This document shows, piece by piece, positions 27,163 to 36,645 of a stretch of 64,000 nucleotides of DNA. Position 1 is the first letter of the stretch, and each line of letters starts with the position of its first letter. Origin of the DNA: Pacificispira sp002696645 (GTDB lineage Bacteria; Pseudomonadota; Alphaproteobacteria; UBA8366; Aestuariispiraceae); the NCBI RefSeq assembly GCF_048892425.1, contig NZ_JBLZHU010000001.1:682001-746000 (forward strand). The letters are read 5' to 3'. Under the pieces are notes generated by a model, which did no database searches, was not told where the DNA came from, and worked only from the letters and a program-made list of their open reading frames with translations. Made by a program: the position numbers and the translations under genes.

Positions 27163-27825
27163 CTATTGGAAAAACACGGAGATCTGCTCCGCCTCGAAAG
27201 CGGCCTGAACCTCCGGCAGGGCCTGACAGGCCAGCGCATGGCGTCGGATACTGACATTGGTGGAGGGCAGGGGTGAGATACCAAACTGTTCCCCCCAACC
27301 CGCCAACATCAATAGAAAATAGTCGGCGCAACTGGGCGCGATACCGCTGATCCAGGGGCCCGACGTTGCCAAATGCTGATCTGCGGTCTTGAACATCTCG
27401 ACAAGTCGGGCGCCGGTCAGTTCGCGCAAGGTCGCTTTTTGCGCGTCTGTTTGTGCGTATCGAAAATTGTAGTTCCAGACCATCAGGTCGGCCTGCACCG
27501 TGTTGGTCAGGTATATCAGCCAATCCAGCGCAACGCCTCGATCCCGGCTTTTGGTGGGGGGCATCAATCCGGCTGCGGGAAACTGGTCATCCAGATACAG
27601 GCAGATAGCAGCGGCTTCCCGCACAACAGTGTCCCCGGTTGCAGGGTTTCGATGTACCAGCGTTGGAACGCGTTGATGGGGGTTTAACGCCTTGTACCAA
27701 TCGCTGTTCTGGTCACTTCTGGATTTATCAATCATCACCAAATCAAACGGGACGCCAATTCTGCGCAGCGCAATATGCGGGGCCAGAGAGGCATTGTCAG
27801 GTGCGTAATACAAGGTCAGTGACAT
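27163..27825 (-). CDS. glutathione S-transferase family protein
   Basis: Two-domain GST of 220 residues. The N-terminal thioredoxin-like domain (LTLYYAPDNASLAPHIALRR, then NPHQRVPTLVH and VREAAAICLYLDD, which includes the glutathione-binding EAAAI/ES-like turn) and helical C-terminal domain are complete. It lies 14 bases upstream of a DMT transporter on the same strand and probably shares its transcript. A maleylpyruvate isomerase role for the distant gentisate cluster is possible for GST-fold proteins but is not indicated here. Confidence 0.83.
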   Translation of the reverse strand: MSLTLYYAPDNASLAPHIALRRIGVPFDLVMIDKSRSDQNSDWYKALNPHQRVPTLVHRNPATGDTVVREAAAICLYLDDQFPAAGLMPPTKSRDRGVALDWLIYLTNTVQADLMVWNYNFRYAQTDAQKATLRELTGARLVEMFKTADQHLATSGPWISGIAPSCADYFLLMLAGWGEQFGISPLPSTNVSIRRHALACQALPEVQAAFEAEQISVFFQ

Positions 27826-28101
27826 AGTAAGGGCCCGAATAGTGAAAGGAACACAGCGGTATCATTCGTTTTATATCCGCTGACGTAAGACAGTCCGAAA
27901 GCGTATTGGGCGAACCTTATCCTGCATGGTCACGTCTGGCGACCCTGCGTTGTGTCCATTTGTGAATAACTGTGGTGCTGGACAGACTTAAGCGCGGACT
28001 GGTTCCTGACCGGTCTGTTGTTGCTGAGTTTGTTGACTAACGATTGCCTTCCCGTATCCTGCGCACAAGCTCATTCTCGATGGTCTGGTGTAGGGTTTTC
28101 G

Positions 28102-29166
28102 ATGGAAGATTTTGAAGATGTTTTGCTGTCGCAACGCGGCAGCGTCGGGTTCATCGTGTTGAACAGGCCAAAGGCCCTGAACTCGATCACGTTTGATATG
28201 GTGACCTGCATACAATCCGCATTGACCAAATGGGAGGCTGACCCAGGTATCAAGGCCGTGGTTATTGAAGGGGCAGGGGACCGGGCCTTTTGTGCCGGCG
28301 GCGATGTTATTGCGGTCAGTAAGGCCGGTCAGGCACAGGATCCTTTAAGCCGGGAGTTTTTTCAGGCGGAGTATCGATTGAACCGGGCCATTCACCTGTA
28401 TTCAAAGCCCTATATCGCCTTTCTGGATGGAATCACCATGGGCGGTGGCGTTGGCCTGTCGGTGCATGGCAATTGTCGTATCGTCACGGAACGAACTGTT
28501 TTCGCCATGCCGGAAACCGGGATCGGCCTGTTTCCGGATGTGGGCGGCAGTCATTTCCTGTCACGCTGTCCCGGCCAGGTTGGGCTATATCTGGGTTTAA
28601 CCGGCGCGCGTCTGGGGGCGGCTGATATGCTGTCTATCGGATTGGCCGATCACTACATGCCAGCATCGGCGCGAGAATCGTTTTTTTCAGCGCTAGAAGC
28701 GGTGGACTGGTCCGCCGGATCGCCGGGGGACATTGTTCGTGCCTGTGCCGCCCAGCATGTCGCAAAGGCGGAAGCATCCGCCCTGGATGCCTTGCGGGGT
28801 CAGATTGACGAGATATTTTCTGATGGATCGATGGAAGATATTTTGGCCCGCTTGCGGGCGGATGGGGGCGATATCGCGCAAACCATTCTGAAACATCTGT
28901 CGACAAAGTCGCCAACCTTGTTGAAGGTCACACTGGTCCAACTGCGACGGGGCGCACAGCAGGATTTTGATGCGAATATGCAGATGGAATACAGGATGGT
29001 TCGCCATGCCCTGCGAGCGGGGTCCGATTTTCATGAAGGAGTCCGCGCGCTGTTGATTGATAAGGATAAATCGCCGCATTGGGCGCCAGATACAGTGGAG
29101 GCGGTCCAAGACGCAGATGTTGAGGCATTCTTTCAGCGGCCGCTGGAAGGGGACTTGCAATTCTGA
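28102..29166 (+). CDS. 3-hydroxyisobutyryl-CoA hydrolase / enoyl-CoA hydratase family
   Basis: Crotonase-fold enzyme of 354 residues from ATG 28102. Length and the block MPETGIGLFPDVGGSHFLSR fit 3-hydroxyisobutyryl-CoA hydrolases better than the shorter enoyl-CoA hydratases. GAGDRAFCAGGDV and GGGVGLSVHGN form the CoA-binding and oxyanion sites. The enzyme releases 3-hydroxyisobutyrate in valine breakdown, and the next gene encodes the dehydrogenase acting on that product, which strengthens the call. Confidence 0.87.
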   Translation: MEDFEDVLLSQRGSVGFIVLNRPKALNSITFDMVTCIQSALTKWEADPGIKAVVIEGAGDRAFCAGGDVIAVSKAGQAQDPLSREFFQAEYRLNRAIHLYSKPYIAFLDGITMGGGVGLSVHGNCRIVTERTVFAMPETGIGLFPDVGGSHFLSRCPGQVGLYLGLTGARLGAADMLSIGLADHYMPASARESFFSALEAVDWSAGSPGDIVRACAAQHVAKAEASALDALRGQIDEIFSDGSMEDILARLRADGGDIAQTILKHLSTKSPTLLKVTLVQLRRGAQQDFDANMQMEYRMVRHALRAGSDFHEGVRALLIDKDKSPHWAPDTVEAVQDADVEAFFQRPLEGDLQF

Positions 29167-29250
29167 GTGTTTGCGTCGGCGTTTCGGAACAGTAAAATGA
29201 AGAAATGGACGCGCTAGGATAGGGCGCGCCACTTGTTAGGGAGAAGTGCC

Positions 29251-30129
29251 ATGAAAATTGGATTTATCGGTATTGGGAATATGGGGGGACCCATGGCTCG
29301 CAATCTTATTGCGGCGGGCCATGATGTGACTGTTTTTGATTTATCGGAAGATCATGTCGCATCCCTGGTCAATGCCGGGGCGACAGGCGCTGGAAGCGCC
29401 CGTACGGCGGTAAGCGGGGTCGATGTAGTCATCACCATGCTGCCTGCCGGGCCGCATGTTCTGAATGTCTATGAAGGCACTATTCTGGGGTCCGCGCCGG
29501 CGGGCGCTTTGTTGATCGATTGTTCGACCATTGATGTGGAAACCAGCCGCATCGTGGCGAAGATGGCGGCCGATAAGGGCTATCCCATGGTCGATGCGCC
29601 AGTTTCTGGCGGTGTTGGTGGGGCAGAGGCCGGCACTTTGACCTTCATGGTGGGGGGCAGCGATGCGGATTTTGCCAGCGCCAAACCCGTGCTGGAAAAG
29701 ATGGGCAAAACCATCGTGCATTGCGGTGGTGCCGGAAACGGTCAGGCTGCGAAGATCTGTAACAATATGATGCTGGGTATTCAGATGATTTCTGTTGCTG
29801 AAGCATTTGTTTTAGCAGAGAAATTGGGTCTCGATCATCAGAAGCTGTACGATGTTTCATCCAAGGCTTCTGGCCAGTGCTGGTCGCTGACAACCTATTG
29901 CCCGGTTCCAGGGCCGGTACTGACCTCTCCTGCCAACCGGGACTATAAGCCTGGCTTTGCGGCGGCCATGATGGTTAAGGACCTGCGGTTGAGCCAGGGG
30001 GCGTCGAAAAGCTTTCAGGCACAGACTGAATTGGGTGCGCGCGCATTGGAAATGTATGAGCGATTTACCGATTCGGGAAATGAGGGTATGGATTTCTCTG
30101 CTATCATAAAAATGGTGCGCGACAGCTAG
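29251..30129 (+). CDS. mmsB: 3-hydroxyisobutyrate dehydrogenase
   Basis: NAD-dependent enzyme of 292 residues from ATG 29251, preceded by GGGAGAAG. The Rossmann start KIGFIGIGNMGGPMARNL, the substrate loop DAPVSGGVGGAEAGTLTFMV and the catalytic lysine in GNGQAAKICNNMM are present. It oxidises 3-hydroxyisobutyrate to methylmalonate semialdehyde after the hydrolase encoded upstream (gap of 84 bases). Confidence 0.93.
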   Translation: MKIGFIGIGNMGGPMARNLIAAGHDVTVFDLSEDHVASLVNAGATGAGSARTAVSGVDVVITMLPAGPHVLNVYEGTILGSAPAGALLIDCSTIDVETSRIVAKMAADKGYPMVDAPVSGGVGGAEAGTLTFMVGGSDADFASAKPVLEKMGKTIVHCGGAGNGQAAKICNNMMLGIQMISVAEAFVLAEKLGLDHQKLYDVSSKASGQCWSLTTYCPVPGPVLTSPANRDYKPGFAAAMMVKDLRLSQGASKSFQAQTELGARALEMYERFTDSGNEGMDFSAIIKMVRDS

Positions 30130-30273
30130 GCCCATAAATCGAGGCTAGACAAAGCTTTAGCCCGTCGATTAAGGTTGCCGCTATGCGATGGGAGCAAATG
30201 GGTGTAACACAATTGTCGTTGGTGGTTCGGTTGGTCGAATACGCCAAGGCAATGGTAAAACGATAAAAGAGAT

Positions 30274-30738
30274 GTGCCGGTGAAGGAGGAGTATCTTAGC
30301 GTCATCCGATTAATCGAACGGCTGCATCGACAATTTCTCGAAGTGGTCAAAGGTGAAATTGATCGGCTTGGCATTCGCGACATCAACAACATTCAGGCGT
30401 TGATTCTCTATAATATTGGAGAGGATGAACTGACCGTGGGTGAGTTGACGCACCGTGGCTATTACCTTGGCTCCAACGTATCCTATAATGTGCGGAAAAT
30501 GGTTGAGAATGGCTATCTTATACAAGAGCGCTCAACCCATGACCGCCGGTCGATCCGGGTGCGGTTGTCTGAAAAAGGCCTGAATGTTCGCAACAAGGTC
30601 AATGACGTTATTGATGAACAACAGGTGAAGCTCAGTGAAAGCGGTATCAACGCAGAACAGTTGCAATTCACCGCAACCGTGCTGAACCGTATAGAACGTT
30701 TCCTGCTGCACACCTACGGATACGGCCCGGTTCGCTGA
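30274..30738 (+). CDS. ldtR: LdtR-like MarR/winged-helix regulator
   Basis: Regulator of about 154 residues closely resembling, from memory, the LdtR proteins of Rhizobiales, which control an L,D-transpeptidase and osmotic stress tolerance. The block TVGELTHRGYYLGSNVSYNV with VRKMVENGYLIQERSTHDRR is the winged helix. The start is among closely spaced GTG codons (30274, 30280). No L,D-transpeptidase gene is in the window, so its target is elsewhere. It sits between valine catabolism and phaC. Confidence 0.78.
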   Translation: MPVKEEYLSVIRLIERLHRQFLEVVKGEIDRLGIRDINNIQALILYNIGEDELTVGELTHRGYYLGSNVSYNVRKMVENGYLIQERSTHDRRSIRVRLSEKGLNVRNKVNDVIDEQQVKLSESGINAEQLQFTATVLNRIERFLLHTYGYGPVR

Positions 30739-30785
30739 CGCAAATGTTGCCCATGGATGCCACTGGATAAGCAGCGCCAGGCAAA

Positions 30786-32603
30786 TTAGCCGATCTTGGC
30801 CTTCACGTAAGACCCTGGCGCTGGCTCTATTGTCTTTTTGCCACAGCCGGGCGGGCGGGCGTCGATCTGGGCACCGTCGAATTTATCCAGCCAGTTTTTC
30901 CATTCCGGCCACCATGAGCCTTCATGATGCGTGGCTTTTTCCAGCCAGGCCTCTGGATCCTTCACCTTGCGGTTATACAGCCAATAGCCATATTTCTGCT
31001 TGTCGGGATTGGGCGGATTGATCACGCCTGCAATATGCCCTGATCCGGCCAGACAGAACTTCACGGGTCCGGAATAGGTATTCACGGCGGCGTAGGTCGA
31101 TTTCCACGGCGCAATATGATCTTCACGCGTTGACAGAACAAAGGTCGGCGTTTTGATGGTCGACAGATCTATCGGCACACCATCCAATTCAATGCCACCC
31201 GGTTCGATCAGTTTGTTTTCCAGATACATCTTGCGCAGATAGAAGGAATGCATTGCCGCGGGCATGCGGGTTGAATCGCTGTTCCAGTATAACAGGTCGA
31301 ACGGGAAGGGATCCTTGCCCATCAGATAGTTGTTCACCACAAACGACCAGATCAGGTCATTGGCGCGCAGCATGTTGAACGTGGTCGCCATTTCCGACCC
31401 TTCCAGATAACCGCGCTCATTCATCTTCGCTTCCAGGGACGCCAATTGCTCCTCGTCGATGAAGACTTCCAGTTCTCCGGCTTCCGCAAAATCGATCATG
31501 GTGGTGAAATAGGTGACAGATTTGACCTTCTTTTCCTGCCCTTTCGCCTTTAGATAGGCCAGGGTCGCGGCGGTCAGCGTGCCCCCCAGGCAATAGCCGA
31601 TCATATTCACCGCAGGCTCGCCAGTCAGTTCCGTAATCTTGTCAATCGCGGTGACCGGGCCTTCCAGCATATAGTCGGTAAAGTTCTTCTGGGCCAGGGA
31701 TGCATCCGGGTTAACCCAGGAGACGACAAAGACCGTCAATCCCTGAGAGACAGCCCATTTGATGAAGCTGTTCTTTTCCCGCAGGTCTAGGATATAGAAC
31801 TTGTTGATCCAGGGGGGGACGATCAACAAGGGCACTTTATGGACGGTTTCCGTCGTCGGGGCATACTGAATTAACTGTATCAGGTCATTCTGATAGACGA
31901 CTTCCCCCGGAGAAACGGCCAGATTACCCCCTACCTCAAACGCGTCGGCGTCGGTCATGGAAATTTTCAGCTTGCCCTTGCCGCGCTCAACATCGTCCAG
32001 CATGTTTTCCAGGCCACGAACCAGGTTTTCCCCTTTGGTATCCAGGGTTTCACGCAGAACTTCCGGATTTGTCAGGACAAAATTGGTCGGGGCCATGGCA
32101 TCGGCGAATTGGCGGGTATAGAAGTCGATCTTTTTCATCGCCTTCTCGTCCAGGCCTTCCACATCGTGCACCGTTGACTGCATATAGCGGGCGGTCAGCA
32201 GATAGGATTGCTTGATATAGTCAAACAGGGTGTTTTCGGTCCAGGTGGCGTCTTTAAAACGGCGGTCGTCATTCTCAGGTGTAATCGTTTCTTCGGATTC
32301 CTGCCCCAGCATTTTCCGCGTCGTTGCGGTCCACAGGTTCATATAGTCCGTCCACAGATTCAAATTCGCCTGCAAGACAGCCGATGGATTCCGCATCATT
32401 GCCTGGGTCATTTCCAGGAAGGTGTGACCGATATGCATTGGGTCGCCGTGACCAAAGGGGCTTTCTGTATCTTTTGCCTGGCGTTGCAGAAAATCCTGAA
32501 CCAGTCGCTGGCTGCGTTCCGCAATGGCGACCATATTGTGCGACCACTCTACCGGATCACCCCAGTTTTGTGGATCGTCGGGTTCTGGCGTTTGCTGGCT
32601 CAT
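30786..32603 (-). CDS. phaC: class I polyhydroxyalkanoate synthase PhaC
   Basis: PHA synthase of 605 residues, the usual class I length. The N-terminal helical domain is followed by an alpha/beta hydrolase core. The lipase-like box GYCLGGT carries the nucleophilic Cys, the Asp lies in STREDHIAPW and the His in GSGHIAGVINPP. PPWINKFYILDLREKNSFIK is a family hallmark. It polymerises 3-hydroxyacyl-CoA into storage granules. phaA, phaB and phasin genes are not visible in the window. Confidence 0.96.
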   Translation of the reverse strand: MSQQTPEPDDPQNWGDPVEWSHNMVAIAERSQRLVQDFLQRQAKDTESPFGHGDPMHIGHTFLEMTQAMMRNPSAVLQANLNLWTDYMNLWTATTRKMLGQESEETITPENDDRRFKDATWTENTLFDYIKQSYLLTARYMQSTVHDVEGLDEKAMKKIDFYTRQFADAMAPTNFVLTNPEVLRETLDTKGENLVRGLENMLDDVERGKGKLKISMTDADAFEVGGNLAVSPGEVVYQNDLIQLIQYAPTTETVHKVPLLIVPPWINKFYILDLREKNSFIKWAVSQGLTVFVVSWVNPDASLAQKNFTDYMLEGPVTAIDKITELTGEPAVNMIGYCLGGTLTAATLAYLKAKGQEKKVKSVTYFTTMIDFAEAGELEVFIDEEQLASLEAKMNERGYLEGSEMATTFNMLRANDLIWSFVVNNYLMGKDPFPFDLLYWNSDSTRMPAAMHSFYLRKMYLENKLIEPGGIELDGVPIDLSTIKTPTFVLSTREDHIAPWKSTYAAVNTYSGPVKFCLAGSGHIAGVINPPNPDKQKYGYWLYNRKVKDPEAWLEKATHHEGSWWPEWKNWLDKFDGAQIDARPPGCGKKTIEPAPGSYVKAKIG

Positions 32604-32908
32604 GCTACACGATCTCCCACTATGACCACTCGTTTCAGGGTCGGCACATCGTCCAATAGCGCCCGAATGCGAAAGGCTGGACGGCGTGCGTCGACTCTCC
32701 GATAAAAGGCTATGCTGGTTATACTGAACTGCAACGTAAAACCCAAGGCCAGTGAATCCTGATACGTCGAATTTAGGGGTATTGGTTTGTAATCGCTCGG
32801 TTGCCGCTGGCGCCTATGGCTTCTATGATGCGCCGCTTGGGAAAAGGGCGGGATTTTAAAAGGGTGACAGGTCTGATGTTGGTTCTAAGAGCGATGGGTG
32901 ACACGGTG
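32604..32908. other. phaC-lipoprotein divergent spacer
   Basis: About 305 bases between the phaC start and the preferred start of the OmpA-like lipoprotein gene. It should hold both divergent promoters. The part from 32801 is open in the lipoprotein's frame but places a basic stretch before its signal peptide, so I treat it as untranslated leader. I see no convincing operator or RNA element. Confidence 0.5.
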
Positions 32909-33937
32909 ATGCGGCGATCGATGCATATTCTATTGGTGGCAGCCGTGCCGGTCCTGTTGACGGCCTGTGAATCCAGCAAGGACGTTGTGGATGCCGTCAA
33001 CCCCGTCAAATGGTTTGAAGGCAGTGACGCGGATAAGGCGGCTGAAAACACCGAACCCAAGCCGGTTCCAGGAGCCAACGGGCCCTATCCGCAGTTAGGG
33101 GCGGTGCCCGAAGCGCCGGAAGAACCTTCGATAAAGCGGGAATACATGAAGCTGTCGGATGTTTTGGCCGCAGATCGTGAAAACGCACTTTATACGGACG
33201 AAGTTATTCGCCGCGAAGCACCTCCGGTGCGCATGTCAGCCGCCCCATTGCCAAGCGCGGTTCCTGAAGAGCCACCAACGGCGTCTTCTATCACACCACC
33301 GCCGGAAAGTTCAGCGCCAGCACCGGCCCCTAAACCGGCGCCAGCGCCAGCACCTTTGGCGACTGCCCCAACCCCAGCACCAACCCCAGCACCAACCCCG
33401 GCGCAAACCCCGGCGCCAGCCCCCAGCGCAACGGCCAGCCCTGCGCCAAAGCCTGCACCAACCCCCCAGCCTTTGACATCATCTTCTGCCGGGACGGCTC
33501 CGGTGCAGCCTTCTGCTCCGCCGCCTTCTGCTGCGCCAATCGCCCAGCAGACAGCCAGCGTGGCCGCTGCCCCCACGGCAACACAGATGATCGCAACAAT
33601 TTACTTTCCGTCTGGTGGGGAGGCTCTGACCGAACGGGACCGCGGAATTCTGAGGCAGGTCGCGCAGATTTATCAGCGTGATGGCGGCAAGCGGGTCGTT
33701 GTTGTGGGCCATTCCAGCCAGTCCGGCGCGCAGGGTTCGCAATCTCAACAAGCGCTTGTGAACTATAAGGTATCGCTGGACCGCGCCGCCTCTGTTGGCC
33801 AGGCATTGGTCGATGCGGGCATTCCCCTGGATGATATCGTCGTTGATGCCAGGGGCTCCACGGAATTGAAATATTCAGAGGAAACCGAGGCGGGAGAGGC
33901 TGGAAATCGCCGCGCCGAAATCTTCCTGCAATATTAA
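32909..33937 (+). CDS. OmpA-family outer-membrane lipoprotein with Pro/Ala linker
   Basis: Lipoprotein of 342 residues from ATG 32909: MRRSMHILLVAAVPVLLTAC gives a signal peptide with lipobox LTAC. The middle (about 115-225) is a low-complexity Pro/Ala/Thr linker built from repeated PTPAPTPA-type units, encoded by tandem near-repeats. The C-terminal OmpA domain (about 230-342) contains IYFPSGGEALTERDRGILRQ and the peptidoglycan-contact region GNRRAEIFL. It likely ties the outer membrane to peptidoglycan across a long flexible spacer. Confidence 0.85.
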   Translation: MRRSMHILLVAAVPVLLTACESSKDVVDAVNPVKWFEGSDADKAAENTEPKPVPGANGPYPQLGAVPEAPEEPSIKREYMKLSDVLAADRENALYTDEVIRREAPPVRMSAAPLPSAVPEEPPTASSITPPPESSAPAPAPKPAPAPAPLATAPTPAPTPAPTPAQTPAPAPSATASPAPKPAPTPQPLTSSSAGTAPVQPSAPPPSAAPIAQQTASVAAAPTATQMIATIYFPSGGEALTERDRGILRQVAQIYQRDGGKRVVVVGHSSQSGAQGSQSQQALVNYKVSLDRAASVGQALVDAGIPLDDIVVDARGSTELKYSEETEAGEAGNRRAEIFLQY

Positions 33938-34030
33938 AAGCAGAGAATTTCAGTATGACCGTCTTGGCCTCATTGTAGGGACCTAGACAGAGAGACTGGT
34001 GTTCAGTCGTAGCATGAGGATGCGGTTGTA

Positions 34031-35239
34031 ATGTCCGATTTTCACAGAATAAAACGCCTTCCCCCCTATGTCTTTGCAGAAGTCAATGCGGCAAAGGCCA
34101 AGCTGCGTCAGGCGGGTGTTGATGTGGTCGATTTCGGTATGGGCAATCCGGATTCCGCGACCCCCCAACACATTGTCGACAAGATGATTGAGGCGGTGAA
34201 AGACCCCCGCACGCATCGCTATTCCACCAGCCGCGGCATACCCGGTTTGCGCAAGGCATTGAGCGGGTATTACGAGCGACGCTTTAACGTGTCGCTGGAC
34301 CCTGAAAGCGAAGTGATCGTGACGCTGGGCTCTAAAGAGGGGTTGGCGAATCTGGCTCAGGCGATTACCAGCCCGGGCGATGTTGTGCTGGTTCCAAACC
34401 CCTGTTATCCCATCCACAGCTTTGGCTTCATAATGGCCGGCGGGGCTGTGCGCAGTATGCCAGCGGGGGGCGAGATGGATCAGCCGCTGGACGTCTTTCG
34501 CCGCAGCTTCATGGAATCGCTGGCCCGCGCTGTGGCGCATTCCATCCCCAAACCCCTGGCGGTGGTTTTGAACTTCCCTCAGAATCCAACCGCGCAATGC
34601 GTTGATTTGGATTTCTATGCGGAGGTCGTTGATTTCTGTCGTCATCACGAAATCTTCGTCCTGTCCGACATAGCCTATTCTGAAATTTATTTTGGCGATG
34701 TGCCGCCACCGTCGATTTTGGAGGTTCCGAATGCCAGAGACATCGCCGTGGAGTTTTCGTCCCTGAGCAAGACATATTCCATGCCGGGTTGGCGTATCGG
34801 CTTTGCGGCGGGCAATAAGCGGCTGATCGCGGCCCTGGCGCGGATTAAGTCCTATGTTGATTACGGGGCGTTCACCCCCATCCAGGTCGCAGCAACCGCG
34901 GCGCTGAACGGGCCACAGGATTGTGTCGCCGAGGTTCGCGCCCTGTATAAGGAACGCCGCGATGTGTTGGTTGAGGGGCTGGCCCGCGCTGGGTGGGTCG
35001 TTCCATCGCCGGAAGCCACCATGTTTGTCTGGGCACCCTTACCACCCCGGTTTTCGAATATGGGATCATTGGAGTTTTCAAAACTGTTATTGGAAAAGGC
35101 GGAAGTGGCCGTCGCGCCGGGCGTTGGATTTGGAGAATATGGCGAGGGGTACTTGCGTTTTGGGCTCGTGGAGAATACCCAGCGCATACGCCAATCGCTG
35201 CGCAACATCCGCAGTTTTCTCGGCGGGGCGGATGCATGA
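34031..35239 (+). CDS. class I/II aminotransferase, AlaC / LL-DAP aminotransferase-like
   Basis: PLP-dependent aminotransferase of 402 residues. The lysine that binds PLP is in SSLSKTYSMPGWRIGFA; NFPQNPTAQ and LSDIAYSEIYFGD are the other cofactor-site blocks. The family is annotated variously as alanine, aspartate or LL-diaminopimelate aminotransferase. Its position 47 bases before homoserine dehydrogenase supports a role in amino-acid synthesis, probably alanine or a threonine/methionine-linked step, but the substrate is not certain. Confidence 0.88.
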   Translation: MSDFHRIKRLPPYVFAEVNAAKAKLRQAGVDVVDFGMGNPDSATPQHIVDKMIEAVKDPRTHRYSTSRGIPGLRKALSGYYERRFNVSLDPESEVIVTLGSKEGLANLAQAITSPGDVVLVPNPCYPIHSFGFIMAGGAVRSMPAGGEMDQPLDVFRRSFMESLARAVAHSIPKPLAVVLNFPQNPTAQCVDLDFYAEVVDFCRHHEIFVLSDIAYSEIYFGDVPPPSILEVPNARDIAVEFSSLSKTYSMPGWRIGFAAGNKRLIAALARIKSYVDYGAFTPIQVAATAALNGPQDCVAEVRALYKERRDVLVEGLARAGWVVPSPEATMFVWAPLPPRFSNMGSLEFSKLLLEKAEVAVAPGVGFGEYGEGYLRFGLVENTQRIRQSLRNIRSFLGGADA

Positions 35240-35286
35240 CCGTGCAGGCGCCGAATTGGTCTTCGCATAGGGGGTAGTAAACGGCT

Positions 35287-36576
35287 ATGGCCGAGGTATT
35301 GAAAGTTGCGGTGGCAGGGCTTGGTACCGTTGGTGCCGGTGTTGTGTCCTTGTTGGCACGACAGGCGGAATTAGTGGCGCACCGCAGCGGTCGCCCCATT
35401 CTGGTGACTGCTGTTTCGGCGCGGGATCGTGATCGCACGCGCGCCTGTGATATCGGCTCGATCGCCTGGTTTGACGATGCTGTGACAATGGCGTCGCAGG
35501 CCGATTGCGATGTGGTCGTTGAACTGATCGGTGGCAGCGAAGGGACCGCGAAGGCGGTCTGCGAGGCAGCCCTAAAGGCCGGGCGTCATGTGGTGACCGC
35601 AAACAAGGCCCTGATTGCAATCCACGGCACGGAACTGGCAAAACTGGCAGAAGAGCAAGGGGCTGCGCTGAGCTTTGAAGCGGCGGTTGCCGGGGGTATC
35701 CCTATTATCAAGGCCATGCGGGAAGGCCTTGCTGGCAATCAGATCGAAAGTGTTCAGGGCATTCTGAACGGCACCTGTAATTACATCCTGTCGACGATGC
35801 GCGATACGGGTCGTGCTTATGAAGAGGTGCTGCAGGAGGCTCAGGAGCTGGGTTATGCCGAATCTGATCCGACCTTTGATGTTGAGGGGATCGATGCCGC
35901 CCATAAGCTTGCCATTCTGGCGACATTGGCGTTCGGACGGGCGGTTGATTTTGACGGTGTCTATATTGAAGGCATCAGCCGCATCGCCGCCGTTGATATT
36001 GATTTCGCAGAAGAACTGGGCTTTCGCGTCAAACTGTTGGGAATGGCTTCCGCTGACAGTGAGGGTGTGATGCAGCGTGTCCATCCGGTTCTGGTGCCAG
36101 CAAATTCGCCGATTGCCCGTGTTGAAGGCGTGTTCAACGCCGTGGTGACACAGGCCGATCCGGTGGGCACGACGGTTCTGGAAGGACGCGGCGCAGGGGC
36201 GGGGCCAACGGCATCTGCGGTTGTCAGTGATATCATGGACATTGCCGCAGGGCGTTTCGGACCGATTTTTGGTGTTCCTGTCTCGCATTTATTGCCCTCT
36301 GCCAGCCATCCAATTGAACGGCGGGAAGGGGCCTATTACGTGCGCCTGCGTGTGATCGACAAGCCAGGTGTGATCGCGGGCGTGACAGCCGCGCTGAGGG
36401 ACGAGCATGTTTCGATGGAATCGATTATACAACGGGGCCGTGATCCGAATGAACCTGTGGATGTCGTCTTGACGCTGCATGAGACGACGGAAGCGGCAAT
36501 GAAGCGGGCGCTGGGCCGGATCGAAGAACTGTCGGCGGTGATAGAACCGCCGCATGTGATCCGGATCGAACGATAA
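35287..36576 (+). CDS. hom: homoserine dehydrogenase
   Basis: Enzyme of 429 residues that reduces aspartate semialdehyde to homoserine for threonine and methionine. N-terminal Rossmann domain (VAVAGLGTVGAGVVSLLA), catalytic region with VTANKALIA, NGTCNYILSTM and DPTFDVEGIDAAHKLAILA, and a C-terminal ACT domain (about 350-429, RLRVIDKPGVIAGVTAALRD) that usually mediates feedback by threonine. Downstream glpX and recJ follow on the same strand, an order familiar in Rhodospirillales. Confidence 0.96.
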   Translation: MAEVLKVAVAGLGTVGAGVVSLLARQAELVAHRSGRPILVTAVSARDRDRTRACDIGSIAWFDDAVTMASQADCDVVVELIGGSEGTAKAVCEAALKAGRHVVTANKALIAIHGTELAKLAEEQGAALSFEAAVAGGIPIIKAMREGLAGNQIESVQGILNGTCNYILSTMRDTGRAYEEVLQEAQELGYAESDPTFDVEGIDAAHKLAILATLAFGRAVDFDGVYIEGISRIAAVDIDFAEELGFRVKLLGMASADSEGVMQRVHPVLVPANSPIARVEGVFNAVVTQADPVGTTVLEGRGAGAGPTASAVVSDIMDIAAGRFGPIFGVPVSHLLPSASHPIERREGAYYVRLRVIDKPGVIAGVTAALRDEHVSMESIIQRGRDPNEPVDVVLTLHETTEAAMKRALGRIEELSAVIEPPHVIRIER

Positions 36577-36645
36577 CCGGGGCCTGATAAACATTCGGTG
36601 TCGCCAAGCGGCCCGAACAATACATGTGATAAGAGGAAGCGATAA

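Noticed and set aside
33190..33576. Gly/Ala-rich minus-strand frame over the OmpA-like linker
   Set aside because: Antisense of the Pro/Ala repeat; no independent evidence for a gene.
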